A stretch of 64,000 nucleotides of DNA from Angelobacter sp036557225 (GTDB lineage Bacteria; Acidobacteriota; Terriglobia; Terriglobales; Acidobacteriaceae). The stretch's first letter is position 1, and every line of letters begins with the position of its first letter. Shown here piece by piece: positions 41,836-50,515 of this stretch. The DNA lies in the NCBI GenBank assembly GCA_036557225.1, contig DATBHX010000055.1:149333-213332 (forward strand), in the 5' to 3' direction. The position numbers and the translations under genes are program-made. A model generated the notes under the pieces. That model was given only the letters and a program-made list of their open reading frames with translations. It had not been told where the DNA came from and ran no database searches.

Positions 41836-43394
41836 CGCGGCTCCCTTTCCGGGGTGGGGGTTGGCGTTGGCGAAGGCGGCGTTACCGTATGCTGAGAATT
41901 CTTCTTGTCAGGCGTGCCTGGCGGAGCCCCAGTCGCCGTAGGAGATTGCGGATTCTTGGGCGGCGTTGCTTTTGGCTTTGGCGTTGGTGTCGGAGTCGCT
42001 GTTCCGCTGGCTGAAGGTGGCTGCCCTGCAACTGCCGGCTTTTTGACCTCTGTTGCCGGCTTGGTAGGAGACGGCGCATTGTTTCCGGCGGGCGCTGTCG
42101 TCGCCGGTTTGGGAGAAGATGAAGTGCCGGTTCCGGCCGGAGGTGTGCTCGCCGGCTTGCCATTCCCATTTGTTCCTGTACCAGCTCCACTTGCATTGCT
42201 TTTGGTGGCGGCATTCGTGGCCGGCGACGGTGAATTTGAAGGCACCTTGCCTGACGGCAACGGCGAGGGTGAATTTGAAGGCACCTTACCTGACGGCGAC
42301 GGCGATTTCGCGGGCGCTGCTCCAGCCGGAGTCACGTTAGCCGACCCAGCCGTGGCAGCAGCTTTGTTTTGGTCTTGATTTGTGGCTGCCGGCTTGGTCT
42401 GATTGACGCCACCTGCCGGGCCAGGCGTAGGCGTTGGTGAAGAGCCTGCAGTTTTGGCGGCTTTATCTTCCTGCTTGGGAATACTCGGCAGTCGCTGGGA
42501 AAGGATATCTGCGGCCCGTATGGGCCCCGTTCCCGAAGGAACCGGAGCCTCCTCAGCCATCTTGATAACGACCAGGACTTCCTCCAGCCGGCGCAGATCG
42601 GCGGCCGGCTTGACTCGGATATTGAGGAACGGATCGTTGTCGCGATCCGGAGTGGCACTGATCACCGTGCCCACGGAAAGCCCTTTGGGAAAGATTCGAT
42701 CGCCGCCGCTGGTGATCACATGCTCGCCGGCCTCAACCTTTTCGTCTGACATCACATCATTGATCTGCAGTTCTCCCGACGGGCTGCCCTTTACGATACC
42801 CTGCAACCGCGTATTCTCCAGGATCGCACCGGCGCCGCTGTCATGGTCGCTGATGAGCAAAACCTGGGAGCTGAGCGGAAAGACTTCTTTAACTTTGCCC
42901 ACGATTCCATCAGGCGTTATCACCGCCATGTCCGGCTTGATGCCGTCATGCGCGCCTTTGTCGACAATGATGATCCGTGACTGTTCCGTCCCGCTGGTGC
43001 CGATCACCTGGGCGGCAATGGTCCTGGCAACATACCTCTCTTTGAAGTCGAGCACAGTTTGCAGACGCTTGGCCTGGTCAGCATCCTGTCTGAGCCGCGC
43101 CTGTTCCATCTGCAGGCGCGCCACTTCATCCTGGAGATCCTTGTTTTGCTTGCGCACATTGCGCAGATCAACGTAGTTATGCCAGCCGTCGCGAAAGAAG
43201 TGCCCGGTGGAAACAAAAATCTTCTCGACAGGAGTGAAGGCTGTCACCGTCCATACGCGAATCAGGCGTGTTCCGCCGCCCGCAGCCCTGCCGTTTTCCT
43301 GGCGTTTGACCTGCGTGGCCAGGGCTACCACCTGAATGAGCAGGACCGCCATCAGCACGAGCGGATTCTTGTATCGGACAAAGAAGTTTTCCAT
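41832..43394 (-). CDS. mreC: Rod-shape-determining protein MreC with long Pro/Ser/Thr-rich tail
   Basis: MreC is the periplasmic scaffold that activates PBP2. The 520-residue protein has a membrane anchor near residues 10-28, a coiled coil around 70-110 (VDLRNVRKQNKDLQDEVARL) and the MreC beta domains with AQVIGTSGTEQSRIIIVDKG and GVVVT-like DGIVGKVKEVFPLSSQVLLI. These end near residue 275. The remaining 240 or so residues are low-complexity Pro/Ala/Ser/Thr/Lys with a doubled SGKVPSNSPSP unit, absent in classical MreC (about 280-370 residues). It starts 56 bases after mreB and overlaps mreD by four. Confidence 0.94.
   Translation of the reverse strand: MENFFVRYKNPLVLMAVLLIQVVALATQVKRQENGRAAGGGTRLIRVWTVTAFTPVEKIFVSTGHFFRDGWHNYVDLRNVRKQNKDLQDEVARLQMEQARLRQDADQAKRLQTVLDFKERYVARTIAAQVIGTSGTEQSRIIIVDKGAHDGIKPDMAVITPDGIVGKVKEVFPLSSQVLLISDHDSGAGAILENTRLQGIVKGSPSGELQINDVMSDEKVEAGEHVITSGGDRIFPKGLSVGTVISATPDRDNDPFLNIRVKPAADLRRLEEVLVVIKMAEEAPVPSGTGPIRAADILSQRLPSIPKQEDKAAKTAGSSPTPTPGPAGGVNQTKPAATNQDQNKAAATAGSANVTPAGAAPAKSPSPSGKVPSNSPSPLPSGKVPSNSPSPATNAATKSNASGAGTGTNGNGKPASTPPAGTGTSSSPKPATTAPAGNNAPSPTKPATEVKKPAVAGQPPSASGTATPTPTPKPKATPPKNPQSPTATGAPPGTPDKKNSQHTVTPPSPTPTPTPEREPR
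42219..42300 (-). repeat. Two-copy repeat in the mreC tail
   Basis: The tract gaatttgaaggcacctt followed by the gcctgacggc-type sequence occurs twice in tandem, coding for two SGKVPSNSPSP units in the MreC tail. It is a likely site of copy-number change. Confidence 0.75.
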
Positions 43395-43450
43395 GATGCA
43401 GCGCTAAGGAGGGCCAGAAGGCAGGCCTGGCCGGGGCCTGCCGTGGTTTG

Positions 43451-44515
43451 TTACTCGATAGAGATTTTCCTCAAGAGTTTGAAATCACTGAGCATCTTGC
43501 CCGTGCCCAGCACTACGCTGGCCAGGGGATCGTCAGCGATGGAGACCGGCAACCCGGTTTCTTCGCGGATACGCTTATCCAGGTTCTTGAGCAGCGCGCC
43601 GCCGCCGGTGAGAACAATGCCGCGATCGCTGATGTCAGCGCTCAGTTCGGGAGGCGTACGCTCCAGGGCGACGCGAATCGCGTTCATGATCGTGCTGATG
43701 CACTCGCTGAGAGCTTCGCGGATTTCACTATCATCAATGGTAATGGTCTTGGGCACGCCTTCGATCAGGTTGCGGCCCTTGATCTCCATGGTCAGCGGTT
43801 TATCCAGCGGATAGGCTGAACCAATTTCAATCTTGATGGTCTCAGCCGTGCGCTCGCCGATCAGCAAATTGTATTTGCGCTTGAGGTAATTCATGATGGC
43901 TTCATCCATCTGATTACCTGCCATGCGCACAGAGCGCGAATAAACGATGCCGCTAAGCGAAATGACGGCAATGTCCGTGGTGCCGCCGCCGATATCGACC
44001 ACCATGTTGCCGCTGGGCTCGGTAATGGGCAATCCGGCGCCAATCGCCGCAACCATGGCCTGCTCCACCAGATGGACCTCGCTGGCCTTGGCGCGATACG
44101 CCGAGTCCATGACCGCGCGCTTTTCCACCTGCGTGATCTCCGAAGGCACGCCGATCACGATCCGCGGATGCACCAGCATCTTGCGGTTGTGCGCCTTCTG
44201 GATGAAGTAGTTCAGCATTTTTTCCGTGACCTTGAAGTCGGCGATCACGCCGTCTTTCATCGGCTTGATGGCAACAATGTTGCCCGGAGTGCGGCCCAGC
44301 ATCTCTTTGGCTTCCTTGCCCACGGCCTCCACTTCACCGGTGTTCTTGTTGATGGCCACAATGGAAGGCTCATTCACCACGATGCCCTTGCCCTTGGCGT
44401 ACACCAGCGTGTTGGCTGTTCCCAGATCAATGGCAAGATCGCTGGAAAACATGCTGAAGAGTGAGCGCAGATTATGAATGCGCGAATTCTCTGACTTGAA
44501 ACCGTTTGACGACAT
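43451..44515 (-). CDS. mreB: Rod-shape actin homologue MreB
   Basis: MreB filaments guide the elongasome. The 354-residue protein has the phosphate-1 loop DLAIDLGTANTLVYAKGKGI, the VVDIGGGTTDIAVISL phosphate-2 motif, EVHLVEQAMVAAIGAGLPI and the adenosine motif GIVLTGGGALLKNLDKRI. A 20-residue polar leader (MSSNGFKSENSRIHNLRS) precedes the FSSDLAIDLG core; a later Met could also serve as the start. It heads the mreB-mreC-mreD-mrdA-rodA cluster, 155 bases after the FecR-like gene. Confidence 0.97.
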   Translation of the reverse strand: MSSNGFKSENSRIHNLRSLFSMFSSDLAIDLGTANTLVYAKGKGIVVNEPSIVAINKNTGEVEAVGKEAKEMLGRTPGNIVAIKPMKDGVIADFKVTEKMLNYFIQKAHNRKMLVHPRIVIGVPSEITQVEKRAVMDSAYRAKASEVHLVEQAMVAAIGAGLPITEPSGNMVVDIGGGTTDIAVISLSGIVYSRSVRMAGNQMDEAIMNYLKRKYNLLIGERTAETIKIEIGSAYPLDKPLTMEIKGRNLIEGVPKTITIDDSEIREALSECISTIMNAIRVALERTPPELSADISDRGIVLTGGGALLKNLDKRIREETGLPVSIADDPLASVVLGTGKMLSDFKLLRKISIE

Positions 44516-44670
44516 ACCGACTTCTTTCTGCCTTTTCCGTTTTTATTTCGGCAAGCCGGGGCCGGATTTTGGACTGCTGCCGCCCCTAACGGCCCGCGTT
44601 TTGTCCTGCTCTACCTGTGCCGGGAACCTTCTACTCTGGACTAAAAACCAAAATAGAACAATAAGCGATT

Positions 44671-45993
44671 CTACTGTATAACCACCGTCTTGGTTGCGGT
44701 ACTGACGCCCCCTTTGGTGTCCTGTGCCGTAACAGTAATCACGTTTTCCCCTGTGGGCAGCGGATTGGTGAAATGGTGGAACGAACCGTCGCCATTCACT
44801 ACCGCGTCTTGCCCATTGACCATGACCCGGGCGCTCGGCTCGGTATGGCCCTTGATCTCAATCACGTGACCCAGCTGCACGTAATCCAGTTCCAGCGCTA
44901 CGTTGCCCGAACCTTTTGGGACCAGGTTGAACTTGGAAGTCTCGCTCTCACTCGACTCCTTGCCATCCTGCCCGATCGACGATACCTGCCAGTAATACAC
45001 ACCTTCAGGCAGATTGGTAACGACCACCTGCGTGGTCGCCACCTTGGGATCCACAACAAGCTGGCTGGAGAACGAGGGGTTCTTGCTGATCTTGAGGTGA
45101 TACTCGCGTACGTTCTCCACCGGCGCCCAGGTAAAGCTGACGCCTTTGGTCGTGGGATCGATAAAAACATTCTGCAGCGGTCCGGGGGACATCAGAATCG
45201 GCGGCCGAAGCTCTTTGGTCTTGACCATCTCTCCCGGTCCCTGGGGAAACGCCACCTTTGTATAGCTTTCCAGGGGTACAGTTTTGCCTTCGCGGCTGAC
45301 GTCGCCCGAACCCTTGGTCACCATCACTGAGTGCAGATCGCTCCGGGGATCATTTACCACTTCCGCAGAGCTCTCAGAATTGATGTTGGCCGTAGCGCCG
45401 GCCACGATCACCTGGGATTTGGAGCCGGTGTTCAGCTGTGCTGTGGCCAGGTCGACCGTGCCCGTAGTCACCTGCACCGCAACCTTGGTCTGCTGCTGAG
45501 AGTTCACTGAGTTTTCCTGGATGGCAATCAGCGAATCCGGCTTGACCGTGTAATTGGTGCCGTCAGTAAACACCACCTTGGCAATTCCCTCGCCCGACGT
45601 CTGCACGTAGTCGCCTTTGTCGAGCACCAGGCTGTAATCAGCGACCACCCAGGTGTTGGTGCTGGCTTTGCGCACGCGAACGGTGCCGTCAATATTGGTG
45701 AAGTGGGCCTGCTGTGGACCAGGCTCAGGCTGGTTGGTCGCCCCGGCATCCTTGGTGATGCCCAACTTGACGAGCAGCTTGCCTAAACCGATCTGGCTCG
45801 AGGCAACGACTTTGTTCGCAGTGTCAGGAAAGGCGAAATACATCACCACGGCAGCAAGCACAAGCACGGCCAACATCCCCATGAGAACACTGCGATAGGT
45901 GATGGTGACGTATGAAATCTGAAATGCGGATTTTCGCTTTTGCGCCACTGCCTTGACTTGTGGGGAGCTTCCAGTGGCTACAGAGTACCACAA
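44671..45993 (-). CDS. Membrane-anchored FecR-domain protein with fibronectin/Ig-like modules
   Basis: A protein of up to 440 residues. After a basic cytoplasmic start it has a membrane helix (about 36-55, VLMGMLAVLVLAAVVMYFAF). A FecR-type domain follows, with GTVRVRKASTNTWVVADYSL, LDKGDYVQTSGEGIAKVVF and DGTNYTVKPDSLIAIQEN. Then come a fibronectin-like region with YHLKISKNPSFSSQLVVDPK and YYWQVSSIGQDGKES, and a C-terminal Ig-like module ending ENVITVTAQDTKGGVSTATK. The only full-length start is TTG at 45993 without a good ribosome site; GTG at 45948 is an alternative. It lies just upstream of mreB on the same strand; a cell-envelope role is inferred. Confidence 0.75.
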   Translation of the reverse strand: MWYSVATGSSPQVKAVAQKRKSAFQISYVTITYRSVLMGMLAVLVLAAVVMYFAFPDTANKVVASSQIGLGKLLVKLGITKDAGATNQPEPGPQQAHFTNIDGTVRVRKASTNTWVVADYSLVLDKGDYVQTSGEGIAKVVFTDGTNYTVKPDSLIAIQENSVNSQQQTKVAVQVTTGTVDLATAQLNTGSKSQVIVAGATANINSESSAEVVNDPRSDLHSVMVTKGSGDVSREGKTVPLESYTKVAFPQGPGEMVKTKELRPPILMSPGPLQNVFIDPTTKGVSFTWAPVENVREYHLKISKNPSFSSQLVVDPKVATTQVVVTNLPEGVYYWQVSSIGQDGKESSESETSKFNLVPKGSGNVALELDYVQLGHVIEIKGHTEPSARVMVNGQDAVVNGDGSFHHFTNPLPTGENVITVTAQDTKGGVSTATKTVVIQ

Positions 45994-46162
45994 ATATTGC
46001 AGCCGCTAGGCGTGCTCCAATCGCCCCTGACTAAGGTGTTTCGAGTAGACTGCCGGCGGTTCAAAACCCCTTGGTTTAATCAGTATTTAAGCAGAAAGAA
46101 CGCTTCATGGCAGTAGCCATGTTGGTTCATATACAAACACAAGTGCATGCACCAGGTAACTT

Positions 46163-46347
46163 GGGTCGCCGGAATCGCCGTGATCGCACGGGATCGCCGG
46201 AATAGAAAGACAAATCAAACCACTGATGACACTGATCAAGAAGAACGTATTCGGCTTCTATCAGTGCCATCAGTGTTGATCAGTGCTAAGGTTCGACTCT
46301 TCCGATTCCGAGCGATCCCGGCGATTTCGTGCGATTCCGGCGATTCC
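46163..46347. repeat. Nested intergenic hairpin between FecR and the sugar dehydrogenase
   Basis: The intergenic stretch 45994-46370 has no gene but holds two nested inverted repeats. The outer arms, 46163-46205 and 46301-46347, are built of ccggaatcgc/gcgattccgg words. The inner arms, cactgatgacactgat (46221-46236) and atcagtgccatcagtg (46260-46275), match in 15 of 16 positions. The whole could fold into one long hairpin. Confidence 0.85.
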
Positions 46348-46370
46348 TTAGCTTCCGCTACAATCACACC

Positions 46371-47723
46371 ATGTCCTCGCAACCACAAGCTTTAGATCAG
46401 TTGCTCAGCCGCATCCAGGCGCGGACGGCAAAAGTAGGGATCATCGGCCTTGGCTACGTCGGCCTGCCGCTGGCCCTGCTCTTCAATGAGGCCGGCTTTC
46501 CGGTGACCGGCTTCGATATCGACGCGGAAAAAGTAAAAGCTCTGAACAACGGGCGCTCTTATATCTATCGCATTCCGCAAACGGAGATTGCTGCCGCCGC
46601 GGCCAAAGGCTTCTGGGCAACCGATGAGTACGCTCACGCGAGCGAGATGGATGCGATCATCATCTGCGTGCCTACCCCGCTCAACGAATACCACGAGCCG
46701 GACCTGAGCTACATTCGCGATACCGCAAGAGCCATTGCACCGCATGTGCGCGCGGGACAGCTGATTGTTCTCGAGAGCACCACCTATCCAGGCACCACGG
46801 AAGAAGTGCTGGTGCCGATCCTCGAAAACGGCAACAAGGCCGGCTTGAAAGCGGCGCGTGAAGCGCAGGGCGATCCGGCAACAACGTTTCTTGTGGCTTT
46901 CTCTCCCGAACGCGAAGACCCGGGCAATGACACGGTGGCGCGCAAGGACATTCCCAAGGTCGTCGGCGGCTTGAACGCCGTTGCGTCGGAAGTTGCCGGT
47001 GCGGTTTACAACGCAATCTTCAACCGCGTGGTTCCGGTTTCAAGTCCTGCGGTCGCGGAGATGACCAAGTTGCTCGAAAATATTTACCGTTGTGTGAACA
47101 TCGCGCTGGTGAATGAATTGAAGATGCTCAGCCTGCGCATGGGAATCGATATCTGGGAAGTCATCCGCGCCGCTTCCACCAAGCCTTTCGGGTTTCAACC
47201 CTTTTATCCCGGACCCGGGCTCGGCGGGCACTGCATTCCGGTTGATCCCTTTTATCTCTCCTGGAAAGCGAAGGAATGGGACTTTCATACTCGCTTCATC
47301 GAGTTGGCCGGCGAGATCAACTCGGCCATGCCGTACAACGTTGTTGATGCCGTGACCGCTGCGCTCAACAAACGCAAAAAAGCTCTTAACGGCGCCAGGG
47401 TCCTGGTGCTGGGCGTGGCCTACAAGCGTGACATCGATGACCTGCGCGAATCTCCATCCCTGACGATCATCGAAGAGTTGCAGCGCCGTGGCGCCGAAGT
47501 CGCATACAACGATCCTTACTTTCCCAAAGTCGGCCGCGGACGCAAATACAACCTGCAGATGACCAACACCCCGCTCGAAAATCTCGGGGCATATGACTGT
47601 GTTCTGATCGTAACCGACCACTCCGATTACGACTATAAAAAGATTGTTGCCGAGTCGCAGCTGGTGGTGGATTCGCGGAACGCGACGAAGGGGATTAGGT
47701 CAGAGAAGATAGTTCATTGCTAA
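46371..47723 (+). CDS. UDP-N-acetylhexosamine dehydrogenase-type nucleotide-sugar dehydrogenase
   Basis: Oxidises the C6 hydroxyl of a UDP-sugar to a carboxylate, with two NAD reductions, for polysaccharide synthesis. The 450-residue protein has the Rossmann motif VGIIGLGYVGLPLA (G26, G28, G31), FSPEREDPGN in the hinge and the active-site Cys288 in GLGGHCIPVDPFYLSWKA, the form typical of WbpA-like UDP-GlcNAc dehydrogenases. The C-terminal domain has VLGVAYKRDIDDLRESPS. ATG at 46371 is chosen over 46329 since the added residues fall in the intergenic hairpin. It is convergent with rho. No capsule genes adjoin it here. Confidence 0.92.
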   Translation: MSSQPQALDQLLSRIQARTAKVGIIGLGYVGLPLALLFNEAGFPVTGFDIDAEKVKALNNGRSYIYRIPQTEIAAAAAKGFWATDEYAHASEMDAIIICVPTPLNEYHEPDLSYIRDTARAIAPHVRAGQLIVLESTTYPGTTEEVLVPILENGNKAGLKAAREAQGDPATTFLVAFSPEREDPGNDTVARKDIPKVVGGLNAVASEVAGAVYNAIFNRVVPVSSPAVAEMTKLLENIYRCVNIALVNELKMLSLRMGIDIWEVIRAASTKPFGFQPFYPGPGLGGHCIPVDPFYLSWKAKEWDFHTRFIELAGEINSAMPYNVVDAVTAALNKRKKALNGARVLVLGVAYKRDIDDLRESPSLTIIEELQRRGAEVAYNDPYFPKVGRGRKYNLQMTNTPLENLGAYDCVLIVTDHSDYDYKKIVAESQLVVDSRNATKGIRSEKIVHC

Positions 47724-47824
47724 GGAGCAATTCACTACCAGCAGTCAGCTATCAGCCAACCCGAGTTAGCCGCAGATTTGCGCGGATTTCCGCAGATCAG
47801 AAACAAGTTAGATCAGAAAGCATT

Positions 47825-47900
47825 AGCCGCGAATCAACGCGAAACACTCGAATCAAATTCTTTGGCATTTGATTCGAGTTCATTCGCGAAATTCGCGGCT
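47825..47900. repeat. Intergenic hairpin, gccgcgaat family, between convergent genes
   Basis: Left arm 47825-47858 and right arm 47867-47900 share agccgcgaat at the outside and ctcgaatcaaat at the inside around an eight-base loop. The flanking sequence 47730-47824 and 47901-47937 adds weaker outer arms (tagctatcagc and gctaattgctag words), so the whole 214-base gap between the dehydrogenase and rho may fold. It could help end transcription from both sides. Confidence 0.8.
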
Positions 47901-47937
47901 GATTTTATTCCGGCTAATTGCTAGTTGCTAACTGCTC

Positions 47938-49188
47938 TTAGATCGAACTCATGTTCGCCAGGAATTCCGCATTCGTCCGCGTCTTGGCCATTCTTTCTGT
48001 CAGCAATTCCATGGCTTCCACCGGCGAAAGCGGATTGAGCACGCGACGCAGCACCCAGGTGCGCGCCAGGTCGTCTTTCGGGATCAGCAACTCTTCCTTA
48101 CGCGTTCCGGAGCGCTGAATATCGATGGCCGGGAAAACGCGCTTGTCTGACAGCTTGCGATCGAGAATGACTTCCATGTTGCCCGTGCCTTTGAATTCTT
48201 CAAAGATCACATCATCCATGCGCGATCCGGTTTCAATCAGCGCCGTGGCCACAATCGTGAGTGAGCCGCCTTCTTCAATGTTGCGCGCCGCGCCGAAGAA
48301 GCGCTTCGGGCGCTGCAGCGCGTTGGAGTCGACACCGCCGGAGAGCACCTTGCCCGAGGGCGGAACGATGGTGTTGTAGGCGCGCGCCAGACGGGTGATC
48401 GAATCCAGCAGGATTACCACATCGCGCTTGTGTTCAACCAGGCGCTTGGCTTTTTCAATCACCATCTCAGCGACCTGAACGTGGCGGGCCGCCGGCTCGT
48501 CGAAGGTGGAAGAGATCACTTCGCCTTTCACCGAGCGCTGCATGTCCGTGACTTCTTCCGGGCGTTCATCGATCAGCAAAACGATCAGCACAACTTCCGG
48601 ATGGTTCGTAGTGATGGAGTTGGCGATATTCTGCAGGATCATGGTCTTGCCGGCGCGTGGCGGAGAGACGATCAAGCCGCGCTGCCCTTTGCCGATAGGC
48701 ATGAGCAGGTCCATGACGCGCGCGCTGACGTTTTCCCGCACCGTTTCCAGTTTCAGCCGTTCCTGCGGATACAACGGCGTCAGGTTGTCAAACAGGATCT
48801 TGTTGCGCGCCTCTTCCGGCGATTCAAAATTGACCGCTTCAATCTTGACCAGAGCAAAATATTTTTCGCCTTCATGCGGCGGACGCACCTGGCCGCTGAT
48901 GGTGTCGCCGGTCTTCAGGTCAAACTTACGAATCTGCGAAGGCGAGACGTAAATGTCATCCGGGCCGGGAAGGTAGTTGTAATCGGGGGAGCGAAGGAAG
49001 CCATAGCCGTCAGGCAGGATTTCCAAAACGCCTTCGGCAAAAATATGTCCTTCTTTTTCACTCTGAGCCTGCAGGATTTTGAAGATGAGGTCCTGCTTGC
49101 GGAGACCGCTGGCGCCAGGAAGGTCGAGGGTACGCGCGATCTTGGTAAGCTCAGTGATGTTTTTTTCTTTGAGTTCTGCGATTGTCAT
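47938..49188 (-). CDS. rho: Transcription termination factor Rho
   Basis: Rho is the hexameric RNA-dependent ATPase that ends transcription. The 416-residue protein has the N-terminal helix domain (TIAELKEKNITELTKIARTL), the RNA-binding cold-shock-like domain with EGVLEILPDGYGFLRSP, the P-loop VSPPRAGKTM (Lys181, Thr182), the LIVLLIDERPEEVTDM Walker B region, the Q-loop VEHKRDVVILLDSITRLARA and the R-loop KGTGNMEV. Length matches E. coli Rho. It lies downstream of rpoZ with two leader hairpins between them. Confidence 0.97.
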   Translation of the reverse strand: MTIAELKEKNITELTKIARTLDLPGASGLRKQDLIFKILQAQSEKEGHIFAEGVLEILPDGYGFLRSPDYNYLPGPDDIYVSPSQIRKFDLKTGDTISGQVRPPHEGEKYFALVKIEAVNFESPEEARNKILFDNLTPLYPQERLKLETVRENVSARVMDLLMPIGKGQRGLIVSPPRAGKTMILQNIANSITTNHPEVVLIVLLIDERPEEVTDMQRSVKGEVISSTFDEPAARHVQVAEMVIEKAKRLVEHKRDVVILLDSITRLARAYNTIVPPSGKVLSGGVDSNALQRPKRFFGAARNIEEGGSLTIVATALIETGSRMDDVIFEEFKGTGNMEVILDRKLSDKRVFPAIDIQRSGTRKEELLIPKDDLARTWVLRRVLNPLSPVEAMELLTERMAKTRTNAEFLANMSSI

Positions 49189-49254
49189 TTCTTGTCACCT
49201 ACGGGAGTTAATAAAGGGAGGATTGCGCCGGTGGTTCAGGGGCGAGAATTACAT

Positions 49255-49303
49255 CCCTCAGAAGAGCAACCTGAGGGCCCGCCGGGCCGCCTGGCCCAGC
49301 GGG
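49255..49303 (-). promoter_or_regulatory. Two tandem hairpins in the rho leader
   Basis: Between rpoZ and rho two stems lie back to back: cccgccgggcc/ggcccagcggg (49278-49303) and ccctcag/ctgaggg (49255-49277). On the plus strand the first is followed by attttttc, but no plus-strand gene ends here. On the minus strand they form part of the rho leader, where attenuation could act. Confidence 0.55.
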
Positions 49304-49322
49304 ATTTTTTCAGGAAAGTCTA

Positions 49323-49544
49323 TTATGCAGCGCGACGCTGCGGTTCGGCAACATGAATGGCTGCCACTTCGATTACGCTGTTGGCTTCGCCGGCATTGCC
49401 CACACGCACCAGCACGTCATTCATCGTCTCCTGGACACGGGTGTTCGGCTTGTGGAACTTCCGCGTGGCTTTGGAAATCAGCTGGCACAAAAGATAACGG
49501 TTGCGCACGGTATCCAGTGCGTCATAAATCAAGTCAGAGCGCAT
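49323..49544 (-). CDS. rpoZ: DNA-directed RNA polymerase omega subunit
   Basis: Omega stabilises the beta-prime subunit of RNA polymerase. The 73-residue protein opens MRSDLIYDALDTVRNRYLLC, then SKATRKFHKPNTRVQ and a short C-terminal strand-rich part, in line with acidobacterial RpoZ proteins. The NRYLLCQLISKATRKFH segment matches the RYxLVxxAxKRAR helix of the family. A good aaggagaagaagac ribosome site precedes the ATG. It is upstream of rho on the same strand. Confidence 0.85.
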   Translation of the reverse strand: MRSDLIYDALDTVRNRYLLCQLISKATRKFHKPNTRVQETMNDVLVRVGNAGEANSVIEVAAIHVAEPQRRAA

Positions 49545-49988
49545 GTCTGTCTTCTTCTCCTTATATTAAGTTCGGTTTATATGAAATTGGATTACTTGCA
49601 ACTACGAATAAATTCAAAACTTTACACCTGGCCTGGCTGGACACAGTACAATGCCAAACTTTAATTGCCTCGTTCCCGGGGCAACAACATCTGATGTCAG
49701 TGGAGAGTAACCAGAGACCCTTGTGCGAATATTAGACGCAGAAGGTAGTATCTGAGTTGCCAATTTTTTAGACTTTGTTTTGAAGTGGCGATACTCGGAA
49801 CAAAGTCCGGTCCGACAAGCCCATCTGGTCCGTTAGGACGTTATACGGTAACCGGCAATTCATGAAACGTCAAGCAATTTTTGTGCGTCCGGCCCTGAAC
49901 TAAGTCCTTTTTTTATTGCAGTTTACTTAGCAACCGATGTTTTTGACTATTACGCAAGTCCTGAGAACAAGAGGTGTGAGGTCCTGCC
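49545..49988. other. Intergenic region between divergent rpoZ and the DinB gene
   Basis: No gene is recognised. The part next to rpoZ is AT-rich (ttatattaagtt and ttatatgaaatt words) and should hold its promoter, although no box pair with good spacing stands out. Nearer the DinB gene are two short hairpins, one around gtccgttaggac (49828-49839), of unknown meaning. Confidence 0.4.
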
Positions 49989-50513
49989 ATGAGCGATCCC
50001 CGTTATCCGATAGGCCGTTTTTCCCCAGATCCGGAGCCCACGCCGGCAACCCGGGCCCGCCACATTGAAGCCATTGCCGGCCTGCCCGCCCGAATGCGCC
50101 AGGCCTTGACAGGATTAAAAGATAACCAACTCGATACCCCATATCGCGATGGCGGTTGGACCGTGCGCCAGGTCGTTCACCACGTGCCCGATAGCCATCT
50201 GAACGCGTACATTCGCTTCAAATGGGCAATGACGGAGGAAAACCCGACCATTAAACCCTATGACGAAACTGCCTGGGCAGCCCTGAAAGACTCAGAGCTC
50301 ACGCCGGTCGAGGTTTCGCTCAATCTCCTGGAGTCTCTACACGCCCGCTGGGCGGTTCTGCTCCGATCGATGAAGGCGGAGGATTTTCAGCGGGAATTTG
50401 TCCATCCAGACTCCGGTCCGCACCAGGTCGATTGGCTGCTGAGCCTCTATAGCTGGCATGGCAATCATCACCTCGCGCACATTACGAGTTTGCGGGAGAA
50501 AATGAATTGGTGA
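49989..50513 (+). CDS. DinB/YfiT-family metal-dependent protein (BstA-like)
   Basis: A 174-residue four-helix-bundle protein close to Bacillus YfiT, a putative metal-dependent hydrolase or thiol transferase. It starts RYPIGRFSPDPEPTPATRAR and has VRQVVHHVPDSHLNAYIRFK, giving His65, and WHGNHHLAHI near the end, giving His160 and His164: the three-His metal site of the family. The gtgaggtcctgcc ribosome site precedes the ATG. Its stop is 3 bases before a large inverted repeat that separates it from the convergent hydrolase gene. Substrate unknown. Confidence 0.88.
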   Translation: MSDPRYPIGRFSPDPEPTPATRARHIEAIAGLPARMRQALTGLKDNQLDTPYRDGGWTVRQVVHHVPDSHLNAYIRFKWAMTEENPTIKPYDETAWAALKDSELTPVEVSLNLLESLHARWAVLLRSMKAEDFQREFVHPDSGPHQVDWLLSLYSWHGNHHLAHITSLREKMNW

Positions 50514-50515
50514 CT

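Noticed and set aside
49670..49990. Structured RNA or riboswitch before the DinB gene
   Set aside because: Only short isolated hairpins are visible and no known aptamer consensus can be matched.
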